Numbered from the stretch's first letter, positions 1 to 10,591 are shown. The stretch: DNA of 48,030 nt from Streptomyces tateyamensis (GCF_003205575.1 NZ_PYBW01000134.1:1-48030); one strand, 5' to 3'. The notes: generated from the sequence alone by a model not told the origin. Numbers and translations: made by a program.

Positions 1-413
1 GGGCCGGCAGCGCCCTTTCCTCGTTCGCGCCAACGCGGGCCGGACGGCTCGCCGCGCCGGTCCGACCTTGCGAACGGGCGGGCGATTCCAGCCCTTCGAG
101 TGAATGCGAGGTCATCCGGCTGACGTCGGTGGCTCCACCGCCGTAGGGTGCGCTGAATCGCGGGCCCGCCGGTGGCGGCTCCGCGGTCGCCGCCGGGTGC
201 GTGGGCCCGGCCGGGGGGAAGCTGCAACTGTCACCGGGACGAGTGGTATCCGGCCGTAGCCGGAACACCGGCCCCCGCGGGTGCGTCCAACCAGTACCGG
301 GTCCGCTCCCGGGGCACCGCAGGGCGGCACCGGGGGAGTCCACCCGTCGCCGGTCCCACGACACCAGGCAGCAGCACACAGCTCCGAGACTCCCGAGGGG
401 GGTGCAGCACCGG
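1..413. other. Intergenic stretch at the left edge
   Basis: I see no convincing gene here. Reading frames across it lack an upstream ribosome-binding site and are shadows of the next gene. The last 20 bases hold the GAGGGGGG ribosome-binding site of the gene starting at 414. The part around 200-370 is rich in short GC inverted repeats, but I could not match it to a known riboswitch fold. Confidence 0.4.
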
Positions 414-1931
414 ATGGCCGCTCTCGACGCCGCGCGCGCACGGGCTCGCGCCGTGCTGCGGATCCGCAGTCTGGCCAGGGCGGCCGCGGTGCTGCCCGCC
501 GCCGTCGCCGTGGTGCTGCTGGCCGGCCGGCTGACCGGCCGGATCGGCGCTCCCGGGTCGCCCGACGCGGCCGGCTGGGACGTGGTCCGGTGGGTCGTCG
601 GTGCACTCGCCCTGCTGGTCGCCGCCGTGGCGGTGGCCGCGGTGGTCCGGCACGCCCGGGCGGTGCCGCCGAGCACTCCGGCGATCCCGGTGCCGGCCGC
701 CCGGGCCCCCGAGCTGCACCGGCTGATCCACGAGCTGGCCGGCCGGCTCGGCGTGCCCGCCCCGGCCGCCATCGCGCTCACCCCGGACTGCGACAGCTGG
801 CTGGAGGAGCCGCCGGCGGCCGTCCCGGTGCTGCGCGGCCTGCTGCGCCCCGCCGCCGAGTCGGTGGCGCCCACCCTGGTGATCGGCTCGCCGTTCCTGT
901 GGTGGATGCGGGCCGACGAGCTGCGCGCGCTGCTCGCCCCGGTGGTGGCCGGCACCGCGGCTGCCGCCGACCCGGAGATCGCCGCCGCCCGCAGGTTCGT
1001 GCGCGGGCTGGACGCGGCGCTGGGCCAGGGCCGGCGCGGTCTGCTGGCCCGGCTGCTGGACCGGATCACCCGCACCCTGCTGCGGGCCTGCCGCGAGCAC
1101 GTGGCGGAGCTCGAGCGGGCCGCCGCGGCGGCCGCCTCCGAGCAGGCCAAGGCGGTCGACTACGGGTTGCGGGTGGCCGCCCAGGCCCAGGTCGGGCTGG
1201 CCTACGCGGGCTGGGACCGGCTGCTCACCCGGGTCGCGCTGCCCGCCTGGCAGCTGGGCCGCTGCCCGGCCCAGCTGAACGCCGGCGTGGTGTCCGCGCT
1301 CACCGAGCTGTCCCGCCGCGACCGGCTGGCCGAGGGGTACGAGAGCCGGCTCGGCGACCGCCCGGCCTGCGACCTGCTGGAGGAGCCCGGCGCGGCGGAC
1401 GCCGAGGTCTCGCTGCTGGCCGCCCAGCTGTTCCACGGCCCGGTGCCCGGCGGGCGGGCCGAACTGCACTGGGAGGACTACCCGGAGCAGGTGGTGGACC
1501 GCGGCTGGCGGCTGCAGGCGCTGGCCCTGAAGGAGGCGCTGGACCAGGTCGCGCCGCCGCCCGCGCCCGCTCGGCCCGAGCCGGCGCTGGCCCGGCTGCT
1601 GGCCCTGCTGGAGGCGGGCCGGGTGGGCGAGCTGGCCCGGGCGCTGGCCGCCGCCGCGCCGCCCGCGGTGCCGGGGGCCGCCGAGCGCGGCAGCCGGGAG
1701 CTGCTGGCCGACTGCGTCACCGCGCTGGTCTGCTGCGCCGCGGTGGACACCGCGGGCGGGCGCCCGGGCCTGGACTGGCTGGACGGCCCGGTGCTGCTGC
1801 TCGGCGGGGTGCGCCGCGGCGACCTGGCCGAGCCGGTGGCGGACGCGGTGGAGCTCGGCCGCGCCGCCCCGCTGCGCGGCTGGCTGGAGGCGGCCGGGGT
1901 GCGGCTGGAGAAGCCGGTCCGGCTCGGGTAG
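414..1931 (+). CDS. Two-TM membrane protein with a degenerate M48-peptidase-like domain
   Basis: A protein of 505 residues. The ATG at 414 is chosen because GAGGGGGG ends about 11 bases upstream and the two hydrophobic segments (about 24-40 and 59-78) follow directly. Residues about 97-180 look like the cytosolic part of M48 (HtpX/Ste24-type) proteases: ELHRLIHELAGRLGVP, then a hydrophobic strand and a DEL-RALLA helix at 168-175. In active M48 enzymes this helix runs into HExxH. Here the corresponding residues are PVVAG (176-180), so the zinc site is missing. The rest is Ala/Leu/Arg-rich and probably helical. I infer a catalytically dead relative with a structural or binding role. It lies on the strand of the next two genes with about 160 bp between them. 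The function is unknown. Confidence 0.7.
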   Translation: MAALDAARARARAVLRIRSLARAAAVLPAAVAVVLLAGRLTGRIGAPGSPDAAGWDVVRWVVGALALLVAAVAVAAVVRHARAVPPSTPAIPVPAARAPELHRLIHELAGRLGVPAPAAIALTPDCDSWLEEPPAAVPVLRGLLRPAAESVAPTLVIGSPFLWWMRADELRALLAPVVAGTAAAADPEIAAARRFVRGLDAALGQGRRGLLARLLDRITRTLLRACREHVAELERAAAAAASEQAKAVDYGLRVAAQAQVGLAYAGWDRLLTRVALPAWQLGRCPAQLNAGVVSALTELSRRDRLAEGYESRLGDRPACDLLEEPGAADAEVSLLAAQLFHGPVPGGRAELHWEDYPEQVVDRGWRLQALALKEALDQVAPPPAPARPEPALARLLALLEAGRVGELARALAAAAPPAVPGAAERGSRELLADCVTALVCCAAVDTAGGRPGLDWLDGPVLLLGGVRRGDLAEPVADAVELGRAAPLRGWLEAAGVRLEKPVRLG

Positions 1932-2094
1932 CTCGGGGTCCTGGCGCCCGGGGAGCACCTGACGAGCGCTCAGCGGGCGCCGCGCGCACCAAATCGACGG
2001 CCTGGGGGTGACGCACCGTCGGCCGGGTGTGGTCTGCTGGACCACTCGCATATTTTCGGGGCACATGCCGGAGCGCGTACCACGGGAGGGCGGC

Positions 2095-3633
2095 ATGGAC
2101 AGGGAGTCGTCGGGTCGCAGATGGGAGTCCGGGACGCTCGCGCACGGCGTCTCGGACCCGTTCGGCCAGGGCCCGCTGCCCTGGCTGCGCAGCCCCGACC
2201 ACTACTTCGAGGGCACCGAGGACCCGATCCCCTGGTACGTCAGCGCGGACGCGCCCGGCCAACTGCCGCTGCCCGCCGCGCCGCCGCCGCTGGTCGGCAC
2301 CCCGCGCAACTCGGACGACGTGGTGCAGCAGATCAAGGGCTTCGCCGCGGCCGGCGCGGTGCACCCCGGCGGCGCGGTGGACCTGCGGGTCACCGTCAAC
2401 CCGCCGCGCGACTTCCGGGTCGACGTCTACCGGATCGGCCACTACGCGGGGGCCGGGGCCCGGCACATGACGGCCAGTCCGCTGATCCCCGGCCTGCGCC
2501 AGCCCGCCCCCCTGGTGGCCGGACGGACCGTCAGCTGCCACCACTGGTGGCACTCCTGGCGCCTCCAGGTCCCCGCGCACTGGGCCCCCGGCGCGTACGT
2601 CGCGGTGCTCACCACCGCCGACCAGCGAAACCGCAGCCACGTCCCGTTCACCGTCCGCGACCCGCGCACCGACGGTCCGGGCCCCGAACTGCTGCTGGTG
2701 CTGCCGGACGTCACCTGGCAGGCGTACAACCTGTTCCCGGAGGACGGCCACAGCGGGGCCAGCCTGTACCACTGCTGGGACGAGCACGGCGGGCTGCTCG
2801 GCGAGTCGGCGACGGCGGTCACCGTCTCCTTCGACCGCCCGCACGCCGGGGCGGGCCTGCCGCTGCACGTCGGCCACGCCTACGACTTCATCCGCTGGGC
2901 CGAGCGGTACGGCTACCCGCTGGCCTACGCCACCGCCACCGACCTGCACGCCGGCCTGGTGGAGCCGTCCCGGCACCGGGCGCTGGTCTTCCCCGGGCAC
3001 GACGAGTACTGGTCGGAGCCGATGCGCCGCAGCGCCGAGCGGGCCCGGGACGGCGGCACCTCGCTGCTCTTCCTCTCCGCCAACGCCCTCTACTGGCGGG
3101 TCGAGCTGGGCCCGAGCGCGGCCGGCGAGCCGAACCGGCTGCTGCACTGCCGCAAGCGGCAGCGGGTGCTCCCCGGGTCCCCGGCGGCCGGCCTGCCCGG
3201 CGCCGCCAGCGCGCTGTGGCGCGACGCGGGCGAGCCGGAGCAGCACCTGCTGGGCATCCAGTACGCCGGCCGGGTGGCCCAGCCGGTGCCGTTGGTGGTG
3301 GGCAACACCTGGCACTGGCTGTGGGCCGGCACCGGCCTGGCCGACGGCGACCGGGTGCCGGGCCTGGTGGCGGGGGAGGCGGACCGCTACTTCCCCAAGG
3401 TGGCGCTCCCCACGAGCACCGAGCGGGTGCTGCTCGCGCACTCCCCCTACCAGGACGACCTGGGCCGCCCCCGGTACCAGGAGACCTCGCTCTACCGGGC
3501 CCCCAGCGGCGCCTACGTGTTCGCCGCCGGCACCTTCGCCTGGTCGCCCGCACTCGACCGCCCCGGCCACACCGACGAGCGGATCCAGCGGGCCACCGCC
3601 AATCTGCTGGACCGGGTCTGCAAGGACGGCTGA
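2095..3633 (+). CDS. N,N-dimethylformamidase beta-subunit-like domain protein
   Basis: A protein of 512 residues. The ATG at 2095 is preceded by GGGAGGG at 2084-2090; upstream in-frame starts lack such a site. The sequence matches the large-subunit-like C-terminal family of DMFase: an Ig-like part with DVYRIGHYAGAGAR (about 110), RSHVPFTVRD, then TWQAYN, and a glutamine-amidotransferase-like part with LVFPGHDEYW (HDEYW at 302-306) and LLFLSANALYWRVEL. Family members are common in actinobacteria and mostly uncharacterised. Only the DMFase of methylotrophs has a known reaction, hydrolysis of N,N-dimethylformamide. I see no signal peptide and no small-subunit gene nearby, so the DMFase activity should not be assumed. 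It sits 58 bp upstream of purC on the same strand. Confidence 0.75.
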   Translation: MDRESSGRRWESGTLAHGVSDPFGQGPLPWLRSPDHYFEGTEDPIPWYVSADAPGQLPLPAAPPPLVGTPRNSDDVVQQIKGFAAAGAVHPGGAVDLRVTVNPPRDFRVDVYRIGHYAGAGARHMTASPLIPGLRQPAPLVAGRTVSCHHWWHSWRLQVPAHWAPGAYVAVLTTADQRNRSHVPFTVRDPRTDGPGPELLLVLPDVTWQAYNLFPEDGHSGASLYHCWDEHGGLLGESATAVTVSFDRPHAGAGLPLHVGHAYDFIRWAERYGYPLAYATATDLHAGLVEPSRHRALVFPGHDEYWSEPMRRSAERARDGGTSLLFLSANALYWRVELGPSAAGEPNRLLHCRKRQRVLPGSPAAGLPGAASALWRDAGEPEQHLLGIQYAGRVAQPVPLVVGNTWHWLWAGTGLADGDRVPGLVAGEADRYFPKVALPTSTERVLLAHSPYQDDLGRPRYQETSLYRAPSGAYVFAAGTFAWSPALDRPGHTDERIQRATANLLDRVCKDG

Positions 3634-3691
3634 GGCCTCGCGTGAAAGGATCGGGGGCGCCCAGCGACCCCCCCACTTGCGAGGAACGACC

Positions 3692-4591
3692 TTGAGCGGA
3701 TTTGTCACCAAGCCCGAACCGGTCCAGGTGCCCGGCCTGGAACACCTGCACACCGGCAAGGTGCGCGACCTCTACCGCGACCAGGCGGGCCGGCTGGTCA
3801 TGGTGGCCAGCGACCGGACCTCGGCGTTCGACTGGGTGCTGCCCAGCGACATCCCGGACAAGGGGCGGATCCTCACCCAGCTCTCGCTCTGGTGGTTCGA
3901 GCGGATCGCCGACCTGGTCCCCAACCACGTGATCTCCACCGAGGTCCCGGCCGGCGCCCCGGCCGACTGGGCGGGCCGGACCATGGTCTGCGAGCCGCTG
4001 GAGATGTTCCCGGTGGAGTGCGTGGCCCGTGGCTACCTGACCGGCTCCGGCCTCAAGGAGTACGACGTCTCCCGCACGGTCAACGGCATCGCGCTGCCCG
4101 CGGGCCTGGTGGACGGCTCCGAGCTGCCGGCCCCGATCTACACCCCGGCGCTCAAGGCCGAGGTCGGCGAGCACGACGAGAACGTGCCCTACGAGGAGAC
4201 GGCACGCCGGATCGGCGCCGAGTGGGCGGCCACCCTGCGCCAGATCACGCTGGCGGTCTACGGCCGGGCCCGGGACATCGCCCGGGAGCAGGGCCTGATC
4301 CTGGCCGACACCAAGTTCGAGTTCGGCCGCCGCGGTGAGGAGCTGGTGATCGGCGACGAGGTGCTGACCCCGGACTCCTCGCGGTTCTGGCCGGCCGACC
4401 GGTGGGAGCCGGGCACGGCGCAGCCCTCCTTCGACAAGCAGTTCATCCGCGACTGGCTGGCCTCGCCCGAGTCCGGCTGGGACCCGGCCGGCGAGCTGCC
4501 GCCGCCGGTGCTGCCGCCGGAGATCCTGGAGCGCAGCCGGGCCAAGTACGTGGAGGCCTACGAGCGGCTGACCGGGACCAGCTGGGACTGA
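3692..4591 (+). CDS. purC: Phosphoribosylaminoimidazole-succinocarboxamide (SAICAR) synthase
   Basis: A protein of 299 residues. It joins CAIR to aspartate with ATP to give SAICAR, in cytosolic purine biosynthesis. Diagnostic stretches are GKVRDLY near the N-terminus, ASDRTSAFDW, VECVARGYLTGSG and DTKFEFG, all typical of the long monofunctional PurC type. The start is a TTG at 3692: GAGGAA at 3681-3686 is spaced 6 bases from it, while the other in-frame TTG at 3677 lies upstream of that site. The stop is followed by a strong hairpin. Other purine genes (purS, purQ, purL) lie 1.3 kb downstream, separated by tRNAs and an lsr2-type gene on the other strand. Confidence 0.96.
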   Translation: MSGFVTKPEPVQVPGLEHLHTGKVRDLYRDQAGRLVMVASDRTSAFDWVLPSDIPDKGRILTQLSLWWFERIADLVPNHVISTEVPAGAPADWAGRTMVCEPLEMFPVECVARGYLTGSGLKEYDVSRTVNGIALPAGLVDGSELPAPIYTPALKAEVGEHDENVPYEETARRIGAEWAATLRQITLAVYGRARDIAREQGLILADTKFEFGRRGEELVIGDEVLTPDSSRFWPADRWEPGTAQPSFDKQFIRDWLASPESGWDPAGELPPPVLPPEILERSRAKYVEAYERLTGTSWD

Positions 4592-4600
4592 GGCAGCTCG

Positions 4601-4634
4601 GGCGGCCGACCGGGCGCTTGCCCGGTCGGCCGCC
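4601..4634 (+). terminator. purC terminator hairpin
   Basis: A perfect 15-bp stem (4601-4615 with 4620-4634) with a GCTT tetraloop, 9 bases after the purC stop. No U-tract follows, as is usual in streptomycetes. Confidence 0.75.
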
Positions 4635-4659
4635 GGATCCCGGAGATGGCAGGAAATGC

Positions 4660-4688
4660 GAAATGGGCCCCCGAAGGAGACCCATTTC
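4660..4688 (-). terminator. Terminator of the tRNA-Gly pair
   Basis: An 8-bp stem GAAATGGG / CCCATTTC (4660-4667 with 4681-4688) lies 5 bases beyond the 3' end of the downstream tRNA-Gly gene on the minus strand. It is the natural stop for the tRNA transcript and faces the purC terminator. Confidence 0.6.
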
Positions 4689-4693
4689 ACTAC

Positions 4694-4769
4694 TGGAGCG
4701 GACGACGAGATTCGAACTCGCGACCCTCACCTTGGCAAGGTGATGCTCTACCAACTGAGCCACGTCCGC
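4694..4769 (-). tRNA. tRNA-Gly(GCC), second of the tandem pair, CCA encoded
   Basis: Read on the minus strand it folds as a cloverleaf: acceptor GCGGACG / CGTCCGC, D-arm with GTTGGTAGAGC, anticodon arm TCACC-TTGCCAA-GGTGA with anticodon GCC, T-arm GCGAG-TTCGAAT-CTCGT, and discriminator U as expected for bacterial tRNA-Gly. The three bases after the discriminator (4696-4694) read CCA, so the 3' tail is encoded. Its 73-nt body is identical to the copy at 4815-4887, which lies 45 bp upstream in transcription order. Confidence 0.95.
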
Positions 4770-4814
4770 ACGATCTTCACTTGTTTTGCACAACACCGTA
4801 ACGGTGATCCTGCG

Positions 4815-4887
4815 AGCGGACGACGAGATTCGAACTCGCGACCCTCACCTTGGCAAGGTGATGCTCTACCAACTGAGCCACGTCCGC
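4815..4887 (-). tRNA. tRNA-Gly(GCC), first of the tandem pair, CCA not encoded
   Basis: The same 73-nt cloverleaf as the copy at 4694-4769, with anticodon GCC and discriminator U. The discriminator is followed by CGC rather than CCA, so this copy needs CCA-adding enzyme. The pair is probably one transcript, with no terminator in the 45-bp spacer. Confidence 0.95.
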
Positions 4888-5037
4888 ACGGTGTCTGTCG
4901 ACACCGGTCGCTACTCCCGGTGGCCTGTTCGGCCCCGGTTGTGGCGACGAGAAATACTCTACCCCATCGCCGGGAGTGCTCACGCATCCCTTCCGCCGCC
5001 GCTGTCCGGCGACGGCGGAAGGGGCGCCCGACGACGG

Positions 5038-5355
5038 TCAGTTCGCCTCGGAGAACGCTTCGTAGACGTGCTTGGGGATGCGGCCGCGGGCCGGCAGTTC
5101 CATGCCCCGGGACTGGGCCCAGGCGCGCACGGCGGCCGGGTCCGGCGCCAACGCGGTGCGGCGGAAGGACTTTCCGGTGCGGCTCTGGCGGCGGCCGGCG
5201 GCGACGAAGGGGGCGAGTGCCTCGCGGAGCTTTTCCGCGTTGTCCAGGGACAGGTCGATCTCGTACGACTTCCCGTCGACGCCGAAGTGGACGGTTTCGG
5301 CGGCCGCGCCGCCGTCCAGGTCGTCGGAGAGCGTGACGACTACACGCTGAGCCAT
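5038..5355 (-). CDS. lsrL: Lsr2-family nucleoid-associated protein (probably the LsrL paralogue)
   Basis: A protein of 105 residues, the usual Lsr2 length. The start at 5355 (MAQRVVVTLSDDL) has GAGAGGA upstream. The N-terminal part (1-60) is the oligomerisation domain with the conserved AAETVHFGVDGKSYEIDLS stretch. The C-terminal part (about 72-105) is the DNA-binding helix pair with WAQSRGM and PARGRIPKHV, where the RGR core acts as an AT-hook. Lsr2 proteins bind AT-rich, often foreign, DNA and silence it. Streptomycetes usually have two: Lsr2 and LsrL. From memory, LsrL of S. coelicolor is encoded beside purS, as here, so I use that name on positional grounds only. Confidence 0.88.
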   Translation of the reverse strand: MAQRVVVTLSDDLDGGAAAETVHFGVDGKSYEIDLSLDNAEKLREALAPFVAAGRRQSRTGKSFRRTALAPDPAAVRAWAQSRGMELPARGRIPKHVYEAFSEAN

Positions 5356-5846
5356 GGGTGTCAATCCTCTCGGCAATTCGGCCGACCGGGCGCGGTGTGC
5401 CACGGCAGCCATGTGCTCCGGCAGTACCGGAACGCGCGGCAGGAGCAGTGGGGCCCACCGGCGGTCCGCGGCGCACACGGGGTTCCCGGCACCATCGGTG
5501 GCCCTATTCTGCACCGGTCCTTCCAAGAAATCGATGGGCACTGCTTTCTTTTCCGGATATTCACCTCGCTTCGCCGTCGCACCGTTACTTCGGCGGTGAT
5601 TGGCTCGGGTATCCGTGGTCGATCTGTCCGGAGTGCCGGTATTCGCCGGGCTCCGGGCGGCCGCTGACCGACCCTTTAAAGGGGGAGGAATCGGACCTCG
5701 GGGAAGGGCGGAACCCAAGGGGCGTAAGGGGCGTTGGTCTACGCGCGTCGCGCAATGGACGTCACATCCCGTGCAGCCGAACGGCCTCCGGGCCCCGGTA
5801 GTCTGAAGGTCCCCCGCCTTCACGCACCACACCTTTGGGAGTGCCA
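5356..5846. other. Divergent intergenic region between lsrL and purS
   Basis: I find no supported gene in these 490 bp. The stretch 5515-5680 is AT-richer than its surroundings (an A/T-rich run near 5520-5570 and TTTAAAG near 5674), consistent with the lsrL promoter and possibly Lsr2-type autoregulation. A TANNNT box (TAGTCT, 5799-5804) lies about 43 bp before purS and is a candidate -10 for the purSQL operon. Its -35 is weak. Confidence 0.4.
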
Positions 5847-6098
5847 GTGGCACGCGTCGTAGTCGACGTCATGCTCAAGCCGGAGATCCTCGACCCCCAG
5901 GGACAGGCGGTGCAGCGCGCACTGCCCCGTCTCGGATTCACCGGGATCGCCGACGTCCGCCAGGGCAAGCGTTTCGAGCTGGAACTGGAGGGCCCGGTCG
6001 ACGACGCCGCGCTCGCCCGCATCCGCGAAGCCGCCGAGACGTTTCTCGCCAACACCGTGATCGAGGACTTCACCGTTCGGGTGGAGGACGGCCAGTGA
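5847..6098 (+). CDS. purS: FGAM synthase subunit PurS
   Basis: A protein of 83 residues, the standard PurS length. PurS is the small subunit of the three-part phosphoribosylformylglycinamidine synthase and helps pass ammonia from PurQ to PurL. The start is GTG at 5847 (MARVVVDVMLKPEILDPQG), with GGGAG at 5837-5841. The stop overlaps the purQ start (GTGA), so translation is coupled. Confidence 0.96.
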   Translation: MARVVVDVMLKPEILDPQGQAVQRALPRLGFTGIADVRQGKRFELELEGPVDDAALARIREAAETFLANTVIEDFTVRVEDGQ

Positions 6099-6775
6099 CC
6101 ACCCGCGTCGGCGTCGTCACTTTCCCCGGTTCGCTGGACGACCGCGACGCCCAGCGCGCGGTGCGTCTGGCCGGGGCCGAGCCGGTGGCGCTCTGGCACC
6201 GCGACAAGGACCTGCACCAGGTCGACGCGGTGGTCCTGCCGGGCGGTTTCAGCTACGGCGACTATCTGCGGGCCGGGGCGATCTCCCGCTTCTCGCCGGT
6301 GATGGCGACCATCATCGAGCAGGCCAGGCTCGGAATGCCGGTCCTCGGTATCTGCAACGGCTTCCAGGTCCTCACCGAGTCGCACCTGCTGCCCGGCGCG
6401 ATGCTGCGCAACAACCACCTGCACTTCATCTGCCGGGACCAGAAGTTGCGGGTCGAGAATGCGACCACGGCCTGGACCTCGGATTACCAGGTGGGCCAGG
6501 AGATTTCCGTCCCGCTGAAGAACATGGACGGCCGCTACACCGCGGACCCGCGCACCATCGAGGAGCTCGAGGCCGAGGGGCGGGTGGTTTTCCGCTACGT
6601 CGACGTCAACCCGAACGGCTCGATCAACGATATTGCCGGGATCACCAACGCGGCCGGCAACGTGGTCGGCCTGATGCCGCACCCCGAGCACGCCGTCGAG
6701 CCGCTGGTCGGCACCGGCCGTACCGACGGCCTGCCGTTCTTCACCTCCGTCCTGAAGCAGCTGGTGAGTTCCTGA
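6095..6775 (+). CDS. purQ: FGAM synthase glutaminase subunit PurQ
   Basis: A protein of 226 residues. This class I glutamine amidotransferase supplies ammonia from glutamine to PurL. The nucleophile is Cys87 in LGICNGFQ, and the partner His/Glu lie in LMPHPEHA near the C-terminus. LPGGFSYGDYLR is the family signature. The start is GTG at 6095, overlapping the purS stop by 4 bases. The stop is 1 base before the purL ATG, so the three subunits are made from one coupled transcript. Confidence 0.97.
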   Translation: MTTRVGVVTFPGSLDDRDAQRAVRLAGAEPVALWHRDKDLHQVDAVVLPGGFSYGDYLRAGAISRFSPVMATIIEQARLGMPVLGICNGFQVLTESHLLPGAMLRNNHLHFICRDQKLRVENATTAWTSDYQVGQEISVPLKNMDGRYTADPRTIEELEAEGRVVFRYVDVNPNGSINDIAGITNAAGNVVGLMPHPEHAVEPLVGTGRTDGLPFFTSVLKQLVSS

Positions 6776-6776
6776 G

Positions 6777-9032
<2,256 letters not shown>

Positions 9033-9045
9033 GGGTTCGTCACGG

Positions 9046-9075
9046 AGCGGCCCGCCCCTGCCGGGGCGGGCCGCT
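9046..9075 (+). terminator. purSQL terminator
   Basis: A perfect 13-bp stem (9046-9058 with 9063-9075) with a TGCC loop, followed by TTTC, 14 bases after the purL stop. Confidence 0.8.
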
Positions 9076-9096
9076 TTCGGCTGTCCGGGCAGCCGG

Positions 9097-9102
9097 TAGG
9101 TT
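9097..9102 (+). promoter_or_regulatory. -10 box of a probable leaderless promoter
   Basis: TAGGTT ends 6 bases before the ATG at 9109 and there is no purine-rich ribosome-binding site. This spacing puts the transcription start at or next to the A of the ATG. Confidence 0.5.
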
Positions 9103-9108
9103 GGCGCC

Positions 9109-9948
9109 ATGGCGAACACGGCGGCCCGCAAGGCGCGCTCCTACGATCCGGCCAAGGTACGGGCGGCGCTGGCCGCCCAGACCGACGCGCTGCGCACGGT
9201 GGTGCGCGGGCTCTGCGCGGACCCGGCGGCCGAGGAACTGCTGGCCGGGCCGACCCGGCTGGGGGAGTGGACGGTGCGGGAGCTGGTGGCGCACCTGGCG
9301 CTGCAGCTGGCCTGGGCGCCGGCCCACCTGGCGGACCCGGTCGAGGGGCGGGCGGCACTGGACCTGGCCGGCTGGGTGGGCGGGGTCGGCTCGCTGGCCG
9401 AGCTGCTGGACGCCGGCACCAGGCAGTACGGCGCGCAGGCCTTCGCCGGGCCGCCGGCCGAGGTGGCCGCCGGCTTCGACGCGGCCGCCGACGCGCTGCT
9501 CGCGCTGCTGGCGGGGCCCGAGGTGCGGGACGAGCGGCGCCGGTTCGAGATCCGGTTGGGGTCGATGACGCTGACCGACTTCCTGATCACCCGGCTGGTC
9601 GAGGCGGTGGTGCACGCCGACGACCTGGCCGCGGCGCTGGGCCCGGCCGAGTTCCCGCACGACCGGTTCGCCCTGGCCACGGTCTGCCGACTGCTCGCGG
9701 ACGCGTTCGCCGCCCGGGTGCCCGGCGGTGCGGTGGAGCTGCGGGTGCCGCCGTTCGCGGTGGTGCAGGCGGTGCCCGGGCCCCGGCACACCCGGGGGAC
9801 CCCGCCGAACGTGGTGGAGGCGGCGCCGCTGGACTGGATCCGGCTGGCCACCGGGCGGGTGGGGTGGGCCGAGCTGGCCGACGGGCCGCGGCTGACGGCC
9901 AGCGGGGAGCGCAGCGACCTGAGCGGCTACCTGCCGGTGCTGCGCTGA
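9109..9948 (+). CDS. Maleylpyruvate-isomerase-like mycothiol-dependent enzyme / sterol-carrier family protein
   Basis: A protein of 279 residues. Residues about 20-170 resemble the DinB-like mycothiol-binding four-helix domain: LGEWTVRELVAHLALQ, then DFLITRLVEAVVHADDLAAAL, which carries the pattern of helix-borne histidines seen in this family. The C-terminal part (about 195-275) looks like the SCP2-type domain often fused to it. Members are thought to use mycothiol in thiol-dependent isomerisation or conjugation. The substrate of this one is unknown. No ribosome-binding site precedes the ATG and a TAGGTT box sits 6 bases upstream. It converges on the DUF3151 gene. Confidence 0.7.
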   Translation: MANTAARKARSYDPAKVRAALAAQTDALRTVVRGLCADPAAEELLAGPTRLGEWTVRELVAHLALQLAWAPAHLADPVEGRAALDLAGWVGGVGSLAELLDAGTRQYGAQAFAGPPAEVAAGFDAAADALLALLAGPEVRDERRRFEIRLGSMTLTDFLITRLVEAVVHADDLAAALGPAEFPHDRFALATVCRLLADAFAARVPGGAVELRVPPFAVVQAVPGPRHTRGTPPNVVEAAPLDWIRLATGRVGWAELADGPRLTASGERSDLSGYLPVLR

Positions 9949-9980
9949 CGCGAAGAGCGCCAATGTGAAGAGCGCTGACG

Positions 9981-10017
9981 CGAAGGGCACCCGCCGGAGT
10001 CCGGTGGGTGCCCTTCG
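9981..10017. terminator. Bidirectional terminator between convergent genes
   Basis: A 17-bp stem (9981-9997 with 10001-10017, one G-T pair) with an AGT loop lies between the converging genes ending at 9948 and 10040. Both sides can use it. The short sequence GAAGAGCGC repeats twice just before it. Confidence 0.75.
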
Positions 10018-10039
10018 GCAACGGGTGCGCGCGGTGCTA

Positions 10040-10459
10040 CTACTGCTTCAGCTCGGCGTAGGCCTCGGGGCTGCTGTCCCGTAGGAACTGCCAGCAGCGC
10101 TCGGCCTCCTCGGCCTCCTTGATCGAGTCGGCGGCCCGGGCCAGCCCGGCCAGGCAGCGCAGGAAGCCGCGGTTGGCGCGGTGGTCCCACGGCACCGGAC
10201 CGTGGCCCTTCCAGCCGGCCCTGCGCAGCGCGTCCAGGCCGCGGTGGTAGCCGGTGCGCGCGTAGGCGTACGACTCGACGACCCGGCCCTCGGCGAAGGC
10301 GTCGTCGGCCAGCATCGCCCAGGCGAGCGAGAACCACGGGTAGTCCGCCGCGAGCTGGGTGGGTGACGCGGACTCCTCGGCGAGCCGGCGGTACGGCTCG
10401 GGATCCTCGGACAGCAGCGTCGGGCCCGGGCCCGCGAGCAAGTTCTTGTGGTCAGTCAT
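10040..10459 (-). CDS. DUF3151 domain protein
   Basis: A protein of 139 residues, whole-length match to the actinobacterial DUF3151 family: NLLAGPGPTLL near the start, FSLAWAMLADDAF, AYARTGYHRGLDALRR and GHGPVPWDHRANRGFLRCL. It is probably an all-helical cytosolic protein of tetratricopeptide-like character. No function is known for the family. The ATG at 10459 has only a weak GGGAAG ahead and a CAGACT box ending 7 bases upstream, so the transcript may be leaderless. It lies next to fbaA on the same strand, as is usual in streptomycetes, but after fbaA's own terminator. Confidence 0.85.
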   Translation of the reverse strand: MTDHKNLLAGPGPTLLSEDPEPYRRLAEESASPTQLAADYPWFSLAWAMLADDAFAEGRVVESYAYARTGYHRGLDALRRAGWKGHGPVPWDHRANRGFLRCLAGLARAADSIKEAEEAERCWQFLRDSSPEAYAELKQ

Positions 10460-10544
10460 GCTTCCCAGTCTGCCAGCCGCCCGGGCGGCCCCGGTGCGCC
10501 CGGGGTGGAGGTTCGGCGATCACCCCCGCGGGCGACGACGACGG

Positions 10545-10576
10545 CGGGCCCGGCCGGCGGCTGCCGGCCGGGCCCG
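10545..10576 (-). terminator. fbaA terminator
   Basis: A perfect 13-bp stem (10545-10557 with 10564-10576), extended to 14 by the C10558-G10563 pair, 15 bases beyond the fbaA stop on the minus strand. Confidence 0.75.
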
Positions 10577-10591
10577 TCAGGCCGCGTGGGC

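Noticed and set aside
200..400. Possible cobalamin or c-di-AMP riboswitch ahead of the gene at 414 (GCAACTGT occurs near 223)
   Set aside because: The surrounding conserved boxes of the cobalamin riboswitch are absent or in the wrong order, and I could not draw the c-di-AMP fold. One short match is expected by chance.
231..2096. Long minus-strand open frame opposite the first gene
   Set aside because: It is a GC-driven shadow: Gln/Arg/Pro-rich product, no ribosome-binding site, no domain. Similar shadows lie opposite dnaK, clpB, purL and the Fe-S gene.
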